A stretch of DNA of 64,000 nucleotides from Nereida sp024640765 (GCA_024640765.1 JAHEEK010000002.1:62001-126000), one strand, 5' to 3'; counted from the first letter of the stretch, positions 1 to 8,536 are shown. Translations and numbers: made by a program. Notes: a model not told the origin generated them from the sequence alone.

Positions 1-609
1 AGATGGTAAGTCAAATTGGTACTTTTGGGGGGTATTTCCGCCAGCAAAAAAACGTGCGTTTTCAGCGTCATGATCCATGAATTCTTCGAGAAACTCTTGA
101 CCCACCTCGTAGTTTTCTTGGCTGATGCTGGGCCCGATTATGGCTGTGATATTCTGGGGGACCGCGCCAAGTTTCTCCATTTGCGCGACGGTGTTTTCCA
201 AAACGCCGGCCATTGCGCCGCGCCAGCCCGCATGAGCCGCACCTATGACGCCCGCCTCCGGATCGCTGAATAAAACGGGCTGACAATCCGCAGTGAGAAT
301 GCCTAACACGGCCCCTTTGACGTTTGTGACCATCGCATCCGCGCGCGTTCTGTACTCGGCTGCGTGGGGCGATGTGACCACATGAACGTCGGCGGAGTGG
401 TGTTGGAAAACCGTGTGTAACTGTGTGACTGGGACTCCAAAATGTGCGGCGACGCGGCTTCGGTTGATCGCAACGGCTTGGGATTGATCGCTGCTGTCTT
501 GTCCGCAGTTCAGGCCGTGAAACACACCCGATGAAGCGCCACCAACGCGGGTGAAAAACCCGTGGCGACAACCGTGCAGTGCGTCAGATGTGATGACATC
601 AAGGGCCAT
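1..609 (-). CDS. pgeF: Polyphenol oxidase / laccase-domain protein PgeF (YfiH family), 3' end cut by window edge
   Basis: Reading from the ATG at 609 the frame stays open for 203 codons to the window edge, so the C-terminus is missing. Family motifs are visible in order: HGFFTRVGG near the N-terminus, GLNCG, TADCQPVLF, AAHAGWRGA (metal-binding His region) and IIGPSI. Members of this family (PgeF/YfiH/LACC1) are cytosolic purine-nucleoside or peptidoglycan-editing enzymes; older annotations call them multicopper polyphenol oxidases. It is the last gene of lgt-midA-pgeF, with only 6 bp after the midA stop, so it is probably cotranscribed. The start is the first ATG after the midA stop. The family call is firm; the physiological substrate is not shown by sequence. 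Confidence 0.9.
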   Translation of the reverse strand, partial: MALDVITSDALHGCRHGFFTRVGGASSGVFHGLNCGQDSSDQSQAVAINRSRVAAHFGVPVTQLHTVFQHHSADVHVVTSPHAAEYRTRADAMVTNVKGAVLGILTADCQPVLFSDPEAGVIGAAHAGWRGAMAGVLENTVAQMEKLGAVPQNITAIIGPSISQENYEVGQEFLEEFMDHDAENARFFAGGNTPQKYQFDLPS

Positions 610-615
610 GAGGGA

Positions 616-1710
616 TTAAAACTCCAGTCCGGCAATGGGGCGTGCGCCGTGCGGCGTGATGCCCAATACTTTGAATAGAGTTCCCATTTCGTCAGGGTGG
701 GTCAAGCGCTTATGCGCGGCGATATGCTGCTCAAGGGCGGTGCCGCTGAGTTTGCCAGCAAGGCTTTGGGCGCGCGCAGTGATGCCAAGACGTTCCAGAA
801 AGACACCTTGGGGCGTCATCAAAGATAGCTTTGCACCACTGGCCTTGGTGGCATCTGCCAAGGCCTCAAAATCAACATGGGCGGTGAGGTCGGCAGTGCC
901 AAGATGGGTCAATGGATCAACGGACTTATGGTTTGATAGGGCCTGAAATGTATCGCCGTTGCTGCGCCAATCACCGTAGTCGATCACCAAGCCCATGCCG
1001 CCGTTTTGCGCGATATGCTCGGCAAGATGGGACATGATTGCAGTGGCCTGTGGGCAGGTCTCTATGCACATGTCGGGGGTCGTGTCATCCAAGCGATGTT
1101 CCAGTGCGGCGATCGGGGCGGCGTCTGACAGACCCATGATCAGGGTGCCATCTCGTGCTGCGATCAAATGCTCGCGCCAGCCGTCTTTGTCACGGGTAAA
1201 CTGACGGATAGGAAGTGCATCGAAAAACTCGTTGGCGACCGCGAAAAGCGGCAGTTTGGGCAGATCTGTCACCGCTGTGTGATGGGTCATGTTGAACCCT
1301 GAAAGGATGTCTAGCTGAGCTTTTTGCAGCACCGGTGATGCTTCGATTAGGTGAACTTCGGCTGCGTCATGAAAGCCTTTAACCCCTTTTGTTGCCCGTA
1401 AAATATCGGCCATTAGGGTTCCGCGGCCCGGGCCCAGCTCGGCCAGCGCAAAGCGGGTCGGTGCCCCCTGATCCATCCACGTTTGTGCAAGCGCGAGGCC
1501 GATGACCTCACCAAACATTTGGCTTATCTCTGGGGCGGTTATGAAGTCACCAGTCACGCCCAAAGGATCGCGGGTTGTGTAGTATCCCGACGTCGGATGT
1601 AGCAGGCAGGTCTGCATGAATTGCGCAATGCTCAGTGGTCCGGTCGCTTTGATCTGTGCAAGCAGATGATCTTTGAGAGTGAGCTCGCGAGCGCCTTTTT
1701 CTTCTGTCAT
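616..1710 (-). CDS. midA: SAM-dependent methyltransferase, MidA/NDUFAF7 family
   Basis: 364 residues from the ATG at 1710, which overlaps the lgt stop in an ATGA arrangement; the frame is open further upstream, but that part lies inside lgt. The N-terminus carries the family pattern PLSIAQFMQTCLLHPTSGYY followed by GDFITAPEISQMFGE, and the SAM site is LAELGPGRGTLMADILR. In mitochondria the homologue NDUFAF7 methylates an arginine of complex I subunit NDUFS2; the bacterial role is taken by analogy and not demonstrated. It lies between lgt and pgeF, a common gene order in Rhodobacterales, which suggests coupled translation from the lgt transcript. Family assignment is secure. Confidence 0.9.
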   Translation of the reverse strand: MTEEKGARELTLKDHLLAQIKATGPLSIAQFMQTCLLHPTSGYYTTRDPLGVTGDFITAPEISQMFGEVIGLALAQTWMDQGAPTRFALAELGPGRGTLMADILRATKGVKGFHDAAEVHLIEASPVLQKAQLDILSGFNMTHHTAVTDLPKLPLFAVANEFFDALPIRQFTRDKDGWREHLIAARDGTLIMGLSDAAPIAALEHRLDDTTPDMCIETCPQATAIMSHLAEHIAQNGGMGLVIDYGDWRSNGDTFQALSNHKSVDPLTHLGTADLTAHVDFEALADATKASGAKLSLMTPQGVFLERLGITARAQSLAGKLSGTALEQHIAAHKRLTHPDEMGTLFKVLGITPHGARPIAGLEF

Positions 1711-2585
1711 CGGAAAGCGCGCCAGATCAAAAAGAGCCCTACAAAGATCATGGGCAAAGACAGAAACTGCCCCATGGTCAGCCCGTATCCGTTGACCTGC
1801 CACGCCAGCCCGAGCGGGTTGTTCAGCGTCACAAATTGCGCGTCAGGCTGGCGGACAAATTCGACGGCAAAGCGCGCCATTCCGTACCCTGCAAAGAAGA
1901 TACCTGTCGCAGTGCCCTGGCGTTTGAGTAGGCCACGGCGGAAGGCAAAATAAAGCAAAACGGCTCCCAAAATGAGACCTTCAAGAGCGGCTTCATAGAG
2001 TTGTGAGGGGTGGCGCGCACATGCGCCGATAATACCCTCGCAGGCTTGGGTTGCCTCACCCGGGAAGACTACCCCCCAAGGTGCGTCTGTTGGGCGGCCC
2101 CAAAGTTCGGCGTTGATGAAGTTTGAAACGCGGCCAAGGAGTAACGCGGGCGGGACAGCAATTGCCAAGCTATCAGCAAGTGGCCAGAGGGCGACGTTGT
2201 TGCGGCGGGTCCAGATGTAGGCCAGTAAAACAACGCCCAAAAAGCCCCCGTGAAACGACATGCCGCCGGTCCAGATGGCGGGAATTTCAAGTGGGTTTTG
2301 CAGGTAATAGGCAGGTTGATAGAAAAGGACGTACCCCAATCGCCCACCCAAAATGACACCAACCACGATCCATGTCAGAAGGTCCTCGGCCTGTTCTGGG
2401 CTGAACGGGCTTGTGTCTTTTGACCACAAGGCGGGACGGCGCAAAGCGGCGACAATGATGCGCCAACCTATGACGATGCCTACGATGTAAGCCATTGCAT
2501 ACCAGCGAAGAGCGAATTCCATGCCAAACAGAGAGATGCTGAAAATATTTGGCGACAAATTAGGAAAAGGGATCGCGGCGAGCAT
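1707..2585 (-). CDS. lgt: Prolipoprotein diacylglyceryl transferase
   Basis: 292 residues. Lgt is an inner-membrane enzyme that moves diacylglycerol from phosphatidylglycerol to the lipobox cysteine of prolipoproteins. The protein is strongly hydrophobic with several membrane segments and the Lgt signature (GGRLGYVLFY, then GGMSFHGGFLG with the key His, then GRVSNFINAELWGRPT). The HPSQLYEA motif is present near the C-terminal third. I chose the ATG at 2585 because GGAGG lies a few bases upstream and the preceding in-frame residues look non-coding. It starts the minus-strand lgt-midA-pgeF operon and diverges from ubiK. A substrate gene, the M48 lipoprotein, occurs later in this window. Confidence 0.95.
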   Translation of the reverse strand: MLAAIPFPNLSPNIFSISLFGMEFALRWYAMAYIVGIVIGWRIIVAALRRPALWSKDTSPFSPEQAEDLLTWIVVGVILGGRLGYVLFYQPAYYLQNPLEIPAIWTGGMSFHGGFLGVVLLAYIWTRRNNVALWPLADSLAIAVPPALLLGRVSNFINAELWGRPTDAPWGVVFPGEATQACEGIIGACARHPSQLYEAALEGLILGAVLLYFAFRRGLLKRQGTATGIFFAGYGMARFAVEFVRQPDAQFVTLNNPLGLAWQVNGYGLTMGQFLSLPMIFVGLFLIWRAFR

Positions 2586-2684
2586 AAATAGGACCTCCGG
2601 CGGTTGTGTTGCGTGTGCGGCCCTTGAGACTGACCGCAATTCTGCCCATATAGGATGTAACAGTTAGCGAAAAGGCCAGACCAA

Positions 2685-2939
2685 ATGCAAACGCGTAACA
2701 AAATTATGGACGACATCAGCCAGCTTATGACCAACGCCATGGGTGTAGCCCAAGGTGCCAAGGACGAAGCGGAAAACGCAATGAAATCAATGATGGACCG
2801 CTGGTTGGCGGACCGTGAGTTGGTCACGCGCGAAGAATTTGACGCCGTGCGCGCGATGGCTGTGAAAGCCCGCGAAGAGAATGCAGCCTTGCTTGCCCGG
2901 CTTGAGGCGCTTGAAGCTAAAGGGAAGAAAAAGGGTTAA
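2685..2939 (+). CDS. ubiK: Ubiquinone biosynthesis accessory factor UbiK (BMFP domain)
   Basis: 84 residues: an N-terminal amphipathic helix followed by a predicted coiled coil ending in a basic Lys-rich tail. The middle part (REEFDAVRAMAVKAREEN then LLARLEALE) is the typical BMFP/YqiC coiled-coil region. In E. coli, UbiK works with UbiJ as a lipid-associated accessory factor for aerobic ubiquinone synthesis. Here it stands alone, diverging from lgt across a 99-bp gap and followed by a strong intrinsic terminator, so it is probably monocistronic. The length fits the family. Confidence 0.85.
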   Translation: MQTRNKIMDDISQLMTNAMGVAQGAKDEAENAMKSMMDRWLADRELVTREEFDAVRAMAVKAREENAALLARLEALEAKGKKKG

Positions 2940-2976
2940 GTCGCTCCCTTAATCAAATGGGATTTCGAAATTTGAG

Positions 2977-3008
2977 CCGGCTCTTCTTTGTGAAGGGCCG
3001 GTTTTTTT
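2977..3008 (+). terminator. Intrinsic terminator after ubiK
   Basis: A 10-bp stem (CCGGCTCTTC paired with GAAGGGCCGG, one G-T wobble) around a 5-base loop is followed directly by seven Ts. It begins 37 bp after the ubiK stop. Confidence 0.85.
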
Positions 3009-3228
3009 GTGGTTAACTGTTACGATTGCCATTTAGCTAGCAAAAATAGTGGTAAATGCCATCTTACCCACAAGTTATTGAGGTTATCCCCAAATATTGT
3101 CTTTACAGGCCCCCATGCGATGGCACAGCATGTAGCTAAGGGGCGAGCGGCAACCACACCCCCTTGAGTAGGTACCCTAGCGCTAGGTCGACTGCCATCG
3201 ACAGCGCCAACACCTGAAAGGCCACAAA
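3009..3228. other. 220-bp intergenic region upstream of ybjN-proC operon
   Basis: No coding sequence is supported here. It probably carries the promoter of the ybjN-proC run, but I do not see a confident -35/-10 pair. It contains a perfect 12-bp palindrome CCTAGCGCTAGG at 3176-3187, about 41 bp before the ybjN ATG, and a shorter inverted repeat GTCGA/TCGAC at 3187-3202. Two sequences each one mismatch from a DnaA box (3064-3072 and 3084-3092) are noted, but they are too few to suggest an origin. Confidence 0.4.
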
Positions 3229-3732
3229 ATGGCACTCTCTGAGCAGTATTTGGACGCCGAAGACCTTCATCCGATTGATATCGTTGAACATCTTGCTGAA
3301 CATCATGACTGGCAGTTTGATCGCATTCATGATGATCAGATCGCAATGGCTGTTGAGGGGCAGTGGCGGACGTATTCAATTACGCTGGCTTGGGTCGCAT
3401 CCGATGAGACGTTGCGGTTAATTTGCACGTTCGACATGGAGCCGCCGAAAGACCGGATGCCTGCGTTGATGGAGGCCCTGAATGCGGTGAATGACCGGTG
3501 TTGGGCGGGGGCATTTTCGTATTGGGAAGAGCAAAAGTTGATGGTGTTCCGATACGGGTTGATCCTTGCGGGTGGGCAGATTGCCAGCCCCGAGCAGATT
3601 GACACGGCGATTAATGCAGCAGTTATGTCCGCTGAACGGTATTATCCGGCGTTTCAGCTTGCGACATGGGGCGACGCCAGCGTTGAGGCTGCCTTACAAA
3701 CGGCCATTGCGGAAGCTTACGGGCGCGCCTAA
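3229..3732 (+). CDS. YbjN domain-containing protein
   Basis: 167 residues, soluble and acidic with no signal peptide. The fold pattern agrees with the YbjN/T3SS-chaperone-like family: an N-terminal helix, then alternating strands (WRTYSITLAWVASDETLRLI), then a central helix with MEALNAVNDRCWAGAFSYW. Members are widespread in alphaproteobacteria next to proC; the E. coli protein affects motility and stress when overexpressed, but no biochemical activity is established. It sits 28 bp upstream of proC on the same strand and probably leads that transcript. Confidence 0.8.
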   Translation: MALSEQYLDAEDLHPIDIVEHLAEHHDWQFDRIHDDQIAMAVEGQWRTYSITLAWVASDETLRLICTFDMEPPKDRMPALMEALNAVNDRCWAGAFSYWEEQKLMVFRYGLILAGGQIASPEQIDTAINAAVMSAERYYPAFQLATWGDASVEAALQTAIAEAYGRA

Positions 3733-3760
3733 CTTGCCTTGAAAACGGTAGGGGACAGCT

Positions 3761-4576
3761 GTGAATTTAGAACAGATTGAACAGCGCGGCATGGTTTTGT
3801 TGGGCTGTGGCAAAATGGGCTCAGCAATGTTGCGCGGGTGGCTTACCGACGGGCTTTCGCCGCTAGCCGTGAGCGTGCTTGATCCGTTTCCAAGCGCGTG
3901 GCTGAGCGAATGTGGCGTGCGCGTTAATCAGGAATTGTCTGCTAATCCTGCGGTGGTTCTGATCGCTGTGAAGCCGCAAATGATGGGCGCCGCGCTGCCG
4001 CAGATGCAAGCGCTTGGGAACGGTGACACTGTCTTTTTGTCAGTCGCCGCGGGGGTGACCCTAGCGAATTTGTCCAGCGTTTTGGGACCGAAAACGCCGA
4101 TCATTCGGGCCATGCCCAACACGCCCGCCGCCGTTGGGGCGGGCATCACGGCGTTGATCGGAAATGCCGAAACAACGCCCGATCATCTGGATATGGCAGA
4201 GGCCTTGTTGCGTGCCGTGGGGCAGGTGGTGCGTCTGGACAACGAAGATCAGATGGACGCGGTCACGGGGGTGTCAGGGTCCGGTCCGGCGTATGTTTTT
4301 CACATGATTGAGGCGCTGGCAGCAGCGGGCCAAGCCCAAGGGTTGGGTGCAGATTTGGCGATGCAACTTGCGAAAGCCACGGTTGCAGGGGCGGGGCAAT
4401 TGGCGGCGGCATCAGAAGAAACCCCATCTGAGTTAAGGGTCAATGTTACATCCCCTAATGGAACCACCCAAGCGGGGCTTGAAGTTTTGATGGATGGGAA
4501 AGACGGCCTTGGGCCCTTGATGAGCAAAACAGTTGCTGCTGCAACCGCGCGTTCAAAGGAGCTGGCAAATGGCTGA
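3761..4576 (+). CDS. proC: Pyrroline-5-carboxylate reductase
   Basis: 271 residues, cytosolic. It catalyses the last step of proline synthesis, reduction of 1-pyrroline-5-carboxylate with NAD(P)H. The N-terminal Rossmann site is LLGCGKMGSAMLRGW, followed by AVKPQ, RAMPNTPA and the C-terminal dimerisation motif VTGVSGSGPAYVFHMIEAL. The start is GTG at 3761, preceded by AGGGGACA at ribosome-binding distance; the next in-frame Met would cut into the Rossmann fold. The 3' end overlaps the next gene by 8 bp, so translation is coupled. Confidence 0.95.
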   Translation: MNLEQIEQRGMVLLGCGKMGSAMLRGWLTDGLSPLAVSVLDPFPSAWLSECGVRVNQELSANPAVVLIAVKPQMMGAALPQMQALGNGDTVFLSVAAGVTLANLSSVLGPKTPIIRAMPNTPAAVGAGITALIGNAETTPDHLDMAEALLRAVGQVVRLDNEDQMDAVTGVSGSGPAYVFHMIEALAAAGQAQGLGADLAMQLAKATVAGAGQLAAASEETPSELRVNVTSPNGTTQAGLEVLMDGKDGLGPLMSKTVAAATARSKELANG

Positions 4577-4907
4577 GATTTCTTTTGATGATTTTATGAA
4601 AGTGGACATCCGTGCAGGCAAAGTTGTGCGCGCGGTACCATACCCCGAAGCGCGCAAACCCGCGATCAAACTTTGGATCGATTTCGGGGGCGAAATTGGC
4701 GAAAAACGCTCCAGTGCGCAGGTTACCGATCATTATTCGCCCGAGGGACTAGTGGGTAAAACGGTGATGGCGGTGGTGAATTTTCCACCACATCAGATCG
4801 GTAAATTCATGTCAGAGGTGCTGGTGCTGGGCGTGAGTGATGCGCAAGGGGGGATTGTGTTGATTTCGCCCGATCAAGATGTGCCAATTGGGGGGCGACT
4901 ACATTGA
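4569..4907 (+). CDS. csaA: tRNA-binding domain protein, CsaA-like
   Basis: 112 residues forming a single OB-fold tRNA-binding domain: the N-terminus FMKVDIRAGKVVRAVPYPEA and the later VVNFPPHQIGKFMSEVLVLG are the family hallmarks. CsaA of Bacillus is a homodimeric chaperone-like protein with tRNA-binding ability; the same domain occurs at the C-terminus of bacterial MetRS. The ATG at 4569 lies inside the proC 3' end, and the stop overlaps the start of the following gene by 4 bp, so three genes form a tightly coupled run. Its connection with proline synthesis is unknown. Confidence 0.85.
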   Translation: MAEISFDDFMKVDIRAGKVVRAVPYPEARKPAIKLWIDFGGEIGEKRSSAQVTDHYSPEGLVGKTVMAVVNFPPHQIGKFMSEVLVLGVSDAQGGIVLISPDQDVPIGGRLH

Positions 4908-5863
4908 CTAAACTATTGATTACACGCAACTTACCACAACACGTGCTTGAGGCTGCAAAGGCGGTTGCTGATGTAACGGTCCGCGAAGATCAGTCCCCAA
5001 TGTCCGCGCAAGAGGCAGCAGAAATGCTGCAAGCTTATGATGTGATCCTGCCCACGTTAGGCGATCAATTCAGCGCTGCGGCTTTTGGTGCGGCGCCAAA
5101 TCCGCGTTGTAAAATGCTCGCAAATTTTGGGGTGGGTTATAATCACATTGATGTTTCGGCGGCCAATAAGGCAGGTGTTTCAGTATCAAATACCCCTGGT
5201 GCGGTGACTGATGCGACAGCTGATATTGCGATGTCGTTGATCTTGATGAGTTGTCGCCGCCTCGGCGAAGGTGAGCGGATGGTTCGTGCAAACGCATGGG
5301 ATGGATGGCATCCCACGCAACTGCTGGGCATGCATATTGGCGGCAAAACCCTTGGGATTATCGGTATGGGGCGGATAGGCAAAGCAATTGCCCGCCGCGC
5401 AGCCGCTGGTTTCGGAATGAGTGTAATATTCTACAACCGCTCAACCGTTGATGCGCCTGAACATGGCACACAGGTGCCCGAGATTTCACAGGTGTTAGGG
5501 GCGTCGGATGTGGTTGTACTGGCCATGCCGGCAACGCCGCAAACTAACCGTTTGATGAACGCCGAACGATTTGCACAGATGCAGGCCCATGCACATTTGA
5601 TCAATATCGCGCGTGGCGATGTGGTGGATGAGGCGGCCTTGGTCGATGCGCTGCAAAGTGGTCAGATCGCCGGTGCGGGCCTTGATGTATATGAGCGCGA
5701 GCCAGTTGTGTCAGAGGCGCTTTTGCAGATGGAAAACGTGGCGCTGCTGCCGCATCTTGGCACTGCGGCCCTTGACGTGCGCGTTGACATGGGATTGATG
5801 GCGGTGCGCAATGTTGCCGCGCATATCAACGGCACGGCTCTGCCCAATCCTGTTCTGCCGTAA
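4904..5863 (+). CDS. D-2-hydroxyacid dehydrogenase (glyoxylate/hydroxypyruvate reductase type)
   Basis: 319 residues. The N-terminal substrate domain contains NFGVGYNHID; the NAD(P) domain contains LGIIGMGRIGKAIARR; the catalytic Arg, Glu and His motifs are INIARGDVVDE, GAGLDVYEREP and LLPHLGTA. The family reduces glyoxylate or hydroxypyruvate to D-glycolate or D-glycerate, cytosolic; the exact substrate is an inference. The start is TTG at 4904, overlapping the previous stop as TTGA; the sequence immediately after it (TKLLITRNLP) is the normal family N-terminus, so an internal start is unlikely. It ends 9 bp from the convergent tdk stop. Confidence 0.88.
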   Translation: MTKLLITRNLPQHVLEAAKAVADVTVREDQSPMSAQEAAEMLQAYDVILPTLGDQFSAAAFGAAPNPRCKMLANFGVGYNHIDVSAANKAGVSVSNTPGAVTDATADIAMSLILMSCRRLGEGERMVRANAWDGWHPTQLLGMHIGGKTLGIIGMGRIGKAIARRAAAGFGMSVIFYNRSTVDAPEHGTQVPEISQVLGASDVVVLAMPATPQTNRLMNAERFAQMQAHAHLINIARGDVVDEAALVDALQSGQIAGAGLDVYEREPVVSEALLQMENVALLPHLGTAALDVRVDMGLMAVRNVAAHINGTALPNPVLP

Positions 5864-5872
5864 GCTGCGCTG

Positions 5873-6448
5873 CTAGCTGACTGCTTCGCGCCAATGACGG
5901 CGGCAGAGCGAGACATATGTCTCATTGCCGCCAATTTGCACTTGGGCGCCGTCTTTTAGAGCCTGCCCGCTTTCATCTTGACGTACGACCATGGTCGCCT
6001 TGCGCCCGCAGTGACAAATTGTGCGGACTTCGCGCATCTCATCCGCAAGTGCCAGCAACGCCGCAGAGCCTGGGAAAAGTTCGCCGCGAAAGTCTACGCG
6101 CAAACCGTATGCCATGATGGGCACGTTGAGGTCATCTACCGCGCGGGCCAGTCCCCAAACTTGCTTTTTGGTCAGAAACTGCGCCTCGTCGATGAACACG
6201 CACGCACACGGACCGGCCTCAAGGCGCGCTGAAATTTTGGCAAAAAGATCGTCGGTTTCGTCAAATGTGTCGGCCTCAACGCCGATGCCAATACGGCTGG
6301 CGATGCGGCCTTCACCGGCGCGGCGATCAAAGCGGGCGGTTAGCAAATAGGTCTGCATGCCGCGCTCAATATAGTTGTGAGACGCCTGCAACAGCACCGT
6401 GGATTTGCCCGCGTTCATTGTGGAGTAATGAAAGTAAAGTTTTGCCAT
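5873..6448 (-). CDS. tdk: Thymidine kinase (type II)
   Basis: 191 residues. It phosphorylates thymidine to dTMP in the salvage pathway, in the cytosol. The P-loop is YSTMNAGKSTVLLQ, the Walker B segment is CVFIDEAQF, and the zinc-ribbon cysteines are in TICHCGRKA with a C-terminal CRRHW. The ATG at 6448 starts MAKLYFHYST, the usual N-terminus; residues encoded further upstream in the same frame look random. It is monocistronic and diverges from arsH. Confidence 0.93.
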   Translation of the reverse strand: MAKLYFHYSTMNAGKSTVLLQASHNYIERGMQTYLLTARFDRRAGEGRIASRIGIGVEADTFDETDDLFAKISARLEAGPCACVFIDEAQFLTKKQVWGLARAVDDLNVPIMAYGLRVDFRGELFPGSAALLALADEMREVRTICHCGRKATMVVRQDESGQALKDGAQVQIGGNETYVSLCRRHWREAVS

Positions 6449-6588
6449 AGGGTCTGCTACCCCAAGGATTGTCTGAACTGCAAGATGCAAGACGCGCCAA
6501 GTGAGATTTGGCCTTGAAGCGGCGTTATGAATGCGGGACGCTTTGCGCAAATGCCGGTTGGCACAGGTTTATCCAGGAAAGCGCTCAG

Positions 6589-7296
6589 ATGTCTGACACA
6601 TCTCTTTTTGATCCCGCACAGCTTCATTCAATTTCGCCCGACGGTTTGGTGGGGCAGGGCGATGACGGTCATCCGCCACGTATTTTGATGCTATACGGAT
6701 CGGTACGCCCGCAAAGTTATTCTCGCGCTGCCGCCGAAGAAGGGGCGCGCGTGCTTGAGGCGCTTGGAGCGGAAGTTCGGTTCTTTGACCCCTCCGGTCT
6801 GCCCCTGCCCGATGACGCGGCACCGGAGCATCCCAAAGTGGCGGAGCTACGCGAGCTTGCTTTGTGGTCCGAGGGGATGGTCTGGTCCAGCCCCGAGAGG
6901 CATGGCGCGATGACGGCGATCATGAAAGCCCAAATTGACTGGCTGCCTTTGTCGGCGATTGGCGGCATTCGCCCAACCCAAGGTAAAACCCTTGCGCTGA
7001 TGCAGGTGTCAGGTGGCTCGCAAAGTTTCAACACAGTGAACCAAATGCGCATCTTGGGCCGTTGGATGCGGATGATCACGATCCCGAACCAGTCAAGCAT
7101 TCCCAAGGCGTGGCTTGAGTTTGAAGAAGGCCGGATGAAACCAAGTGCGCTTTATCATCGGATTGTCGATGTAATGGAGGAACTGGTTAAGTTCACCTAC
7201 ATGACGCGCGGCCGTTCTGCGTATTTGACGGACCGGTATTCAGAGCGGGTTGAAACGGCTGAGGCAGTGCACAAGCGCGTGTCACAAAAAGACTAA
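6589..7296 (+). CDS. arsH: ArsH-type NADPH-dependent FMN reductase
   Basis: 235 residues. ArsH proteins are flavodoxin-fold NADPH:FMN oxidoreductases, some of which oxidise trivalent organoarsenicals or reduce quinones. The FMN phosphate loop is LYGSVRPQSYSR, and the ArsH-specific SPERHGAMTAIMKAQIDW and QVSGGSQSFNTVNQMR are present. I start at the ATG at 6589 (MSDTSLFDP), with AGGA upstream; the extra 27 residues available upstream do not resemble the family. No arsR, arsB or arsC is nearby. The stop overlaps that of the convergent KAS III gene by 4 bp. Confidence 0.9.
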   Translation: MSDTSLFDPAQLHSISPDGLVGQGDDGHPPRILMLYGSVRPQSYSRAAAEEGARVLEALGAEVRFFDPSGLPLPDDAAPEHPKVAELRELALWSEGMVWSSPERHGAMTAIMKAQIDWLPLSAIGGIRPTQGKTLALMQVSGGSQSFNTVNQMRILGRWMRMITIPNQSSIPKAWLEFEEGRMKPSALYHRIVDVMEELVKFTYMTRGRSAYLTDRYSERVETAEAVHKRVSQKD

Positions 7297-8414
7297 CCTG
7301 CCTTGCGCAAAATAACGCTGCCCACGGAATACCCCGCGCCGAAACTACAAATCAGACCGTGATCACCGGCTGCCATGTCATCAGAGTGCTGTGAAAAAGC
7401 GATAATGCTGCCCGCACTGGAGGTGTTGGCGTAGTCTTGCAGAATGTTGGGTTGCTCGCCGTTTTCGGGCACACGGCCAAGGACCTTTTTGCCGATATAA
7501 TCGTTCATGGTCTTGTTGGCTTGATGTAACCAAAGGCGCTTGAGGTCATCGGCGGCGATGTTCTGATCGGTCATGTGATCAGCGATATGTTTGCTGACAA
7601 GCGGCAGAACTTCTTTGAAAACTTTGCGGCCATTTTGCATGAACTGCATGTCGCGGCGATCGTCCATATGATCATGGGTGCGGCGCAAAAATCCGTTGTT
7701 GTTACGGATATTGTTTGAAAACGACGTGGCGCATCGGGTTGAGGTGATCTCAAAATGCGGGCCTTTGGCATCCTCGGCGCATTCGATCAAAACTGCCGTT
7801 GCCACATCGCCAAAAATGAAATGGCAGTCACGGTCGCGCCATTCCAGATGGGCGGAACAAATTTCGGGACAGATCACAAGAGCCGAGCGGATCGAGCCGG
7901 ACTTAATCATATCGGCGGCGGCCTGAATGCCAAACGTGGCCGATGAGCAGGCGACGTTCATATCAAAAGCAAAGCCACCGGCCCCGATAAGGTCCTGAAT
8001 TTCGATGGCAATTGCGGGGTAGGCGCGCTCGTGGTTTGAGGCAGCGCATAGAATGGCGTCCAGATTCGCGGCGGATTTCCCCGCCATATCCAGTGCCTTT
8101 TTCGCGGCTTTCATCCCCATTTCCGCCATCAGAGAGGGGGCATCATCAGCGCGTGCGTCAAGTTTGGGATACATGCGCGCGGGGTCCAGAACGCCCTCTT
8201 TGTCCATCACATAGCGGTTCTCGATGCCCGATGCGTTGTGAACGAATTCTGCTGAGGAATGCGCTTTAGCGGCCACTTCGCCACTTTCGATATTGGCGGC
8301 GTTTTCGGTGTTGAACCGGTCCACATAGGCGTTGAACGCGACAACAAGCTCATCATTGGTGATGATGTTTTCCGGTGTGAAGACCCCGTGGCCTGTGATT
8401 GCTGCTGCGTACAT
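7293..8414 (-). CDS. Beta-ketoacyl-ACP synthase III family protein (FabH-like)
   Basis: 373 residues, longer than typical FabH (about 320). The thiolase-fold catalytic triad is intact: Cys156 in MNVACSSATF, His297 in LWLHQANKTMN and Asn330 in YANTSSAGS. The extra length is mainly an insertion between about residues 25 and 95, which would lie at the substrate entrance. FabH condenses an acyl-CoA with malonyl-ACP; this branch may use another starter, which cannot be read from sequence. It stands alone: arsH converges on its 3' end and carB lies upstream on the same strand behind a terminator. A copy of the dispersed GCCTCGGGG element lies just upstream of its start. Confidence 0.82.
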   Translation of the reverse strand: MYAAAITGHGVFTPENIITNDELVVAFNAYVDRFNTENAANIESGEVAAKAHSSAEFVHNASGIENRYVMDKEGVLDPARMYPKLDARADDAPSLMAEMGMKAAKKALDMAGKSAANLDAILCAASNHERAYPAIAIEIQDLIGAGGFAFDMNVACSSATFGIQAAADMIKSGSIRSALVICPEICSAHLEWRDRDCHFIFGDVATAVLIECAEDAKGPHFEITSTRCATSFSNNIRNNNGFLRRTHDHMDDRRDMQFMQNGRKVFKEVLPLVSKHIADHMTDQNIAADDLKRLWLHQANKTMNDYIGKKVLGRVPENGEQPNILQDYANTSSAGSIIAFSQHSDDMAAGDHGLICSFGAGYSVGSVILRKAG

Positions 8415-8427
8415 AATATATCCCTTT

Positions 8428-8450
8428 GCCTCGGGGTATTTTTGCGGACA
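8428..8450 (+). repeat. Dispersed intergenic element, copy A
   Basis: GCCTCGGGGTATTTTTGCGG on the plus strand resembles copies at 20571-20597 and 24622-24668. It lies in the 5' leader of the KAS III gene. I recall the core GCCTC-GG-GGGATATTTTTG as common between genes in Rhodobacterales; that is memory, not a search. Confidence 0.5.
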
Positions 8451-8536
8451 GTCAATGCGTTAGGTCAAGCGCTACGTTACGGCGCTTTGGTACGGTTCGC
8501 GTGTGAAGTTTGATTTTTCTGCACGCTTCAGAAACG

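Noticed and set aside
3064..3092. Two near-DnaA boxes in an AT-rich patch
   Set aside because: Only two sites, each with one mismatch, and no dnaA, hemE, parA or AT-rich unwinding array nearby. Not enough to suggest an origin.
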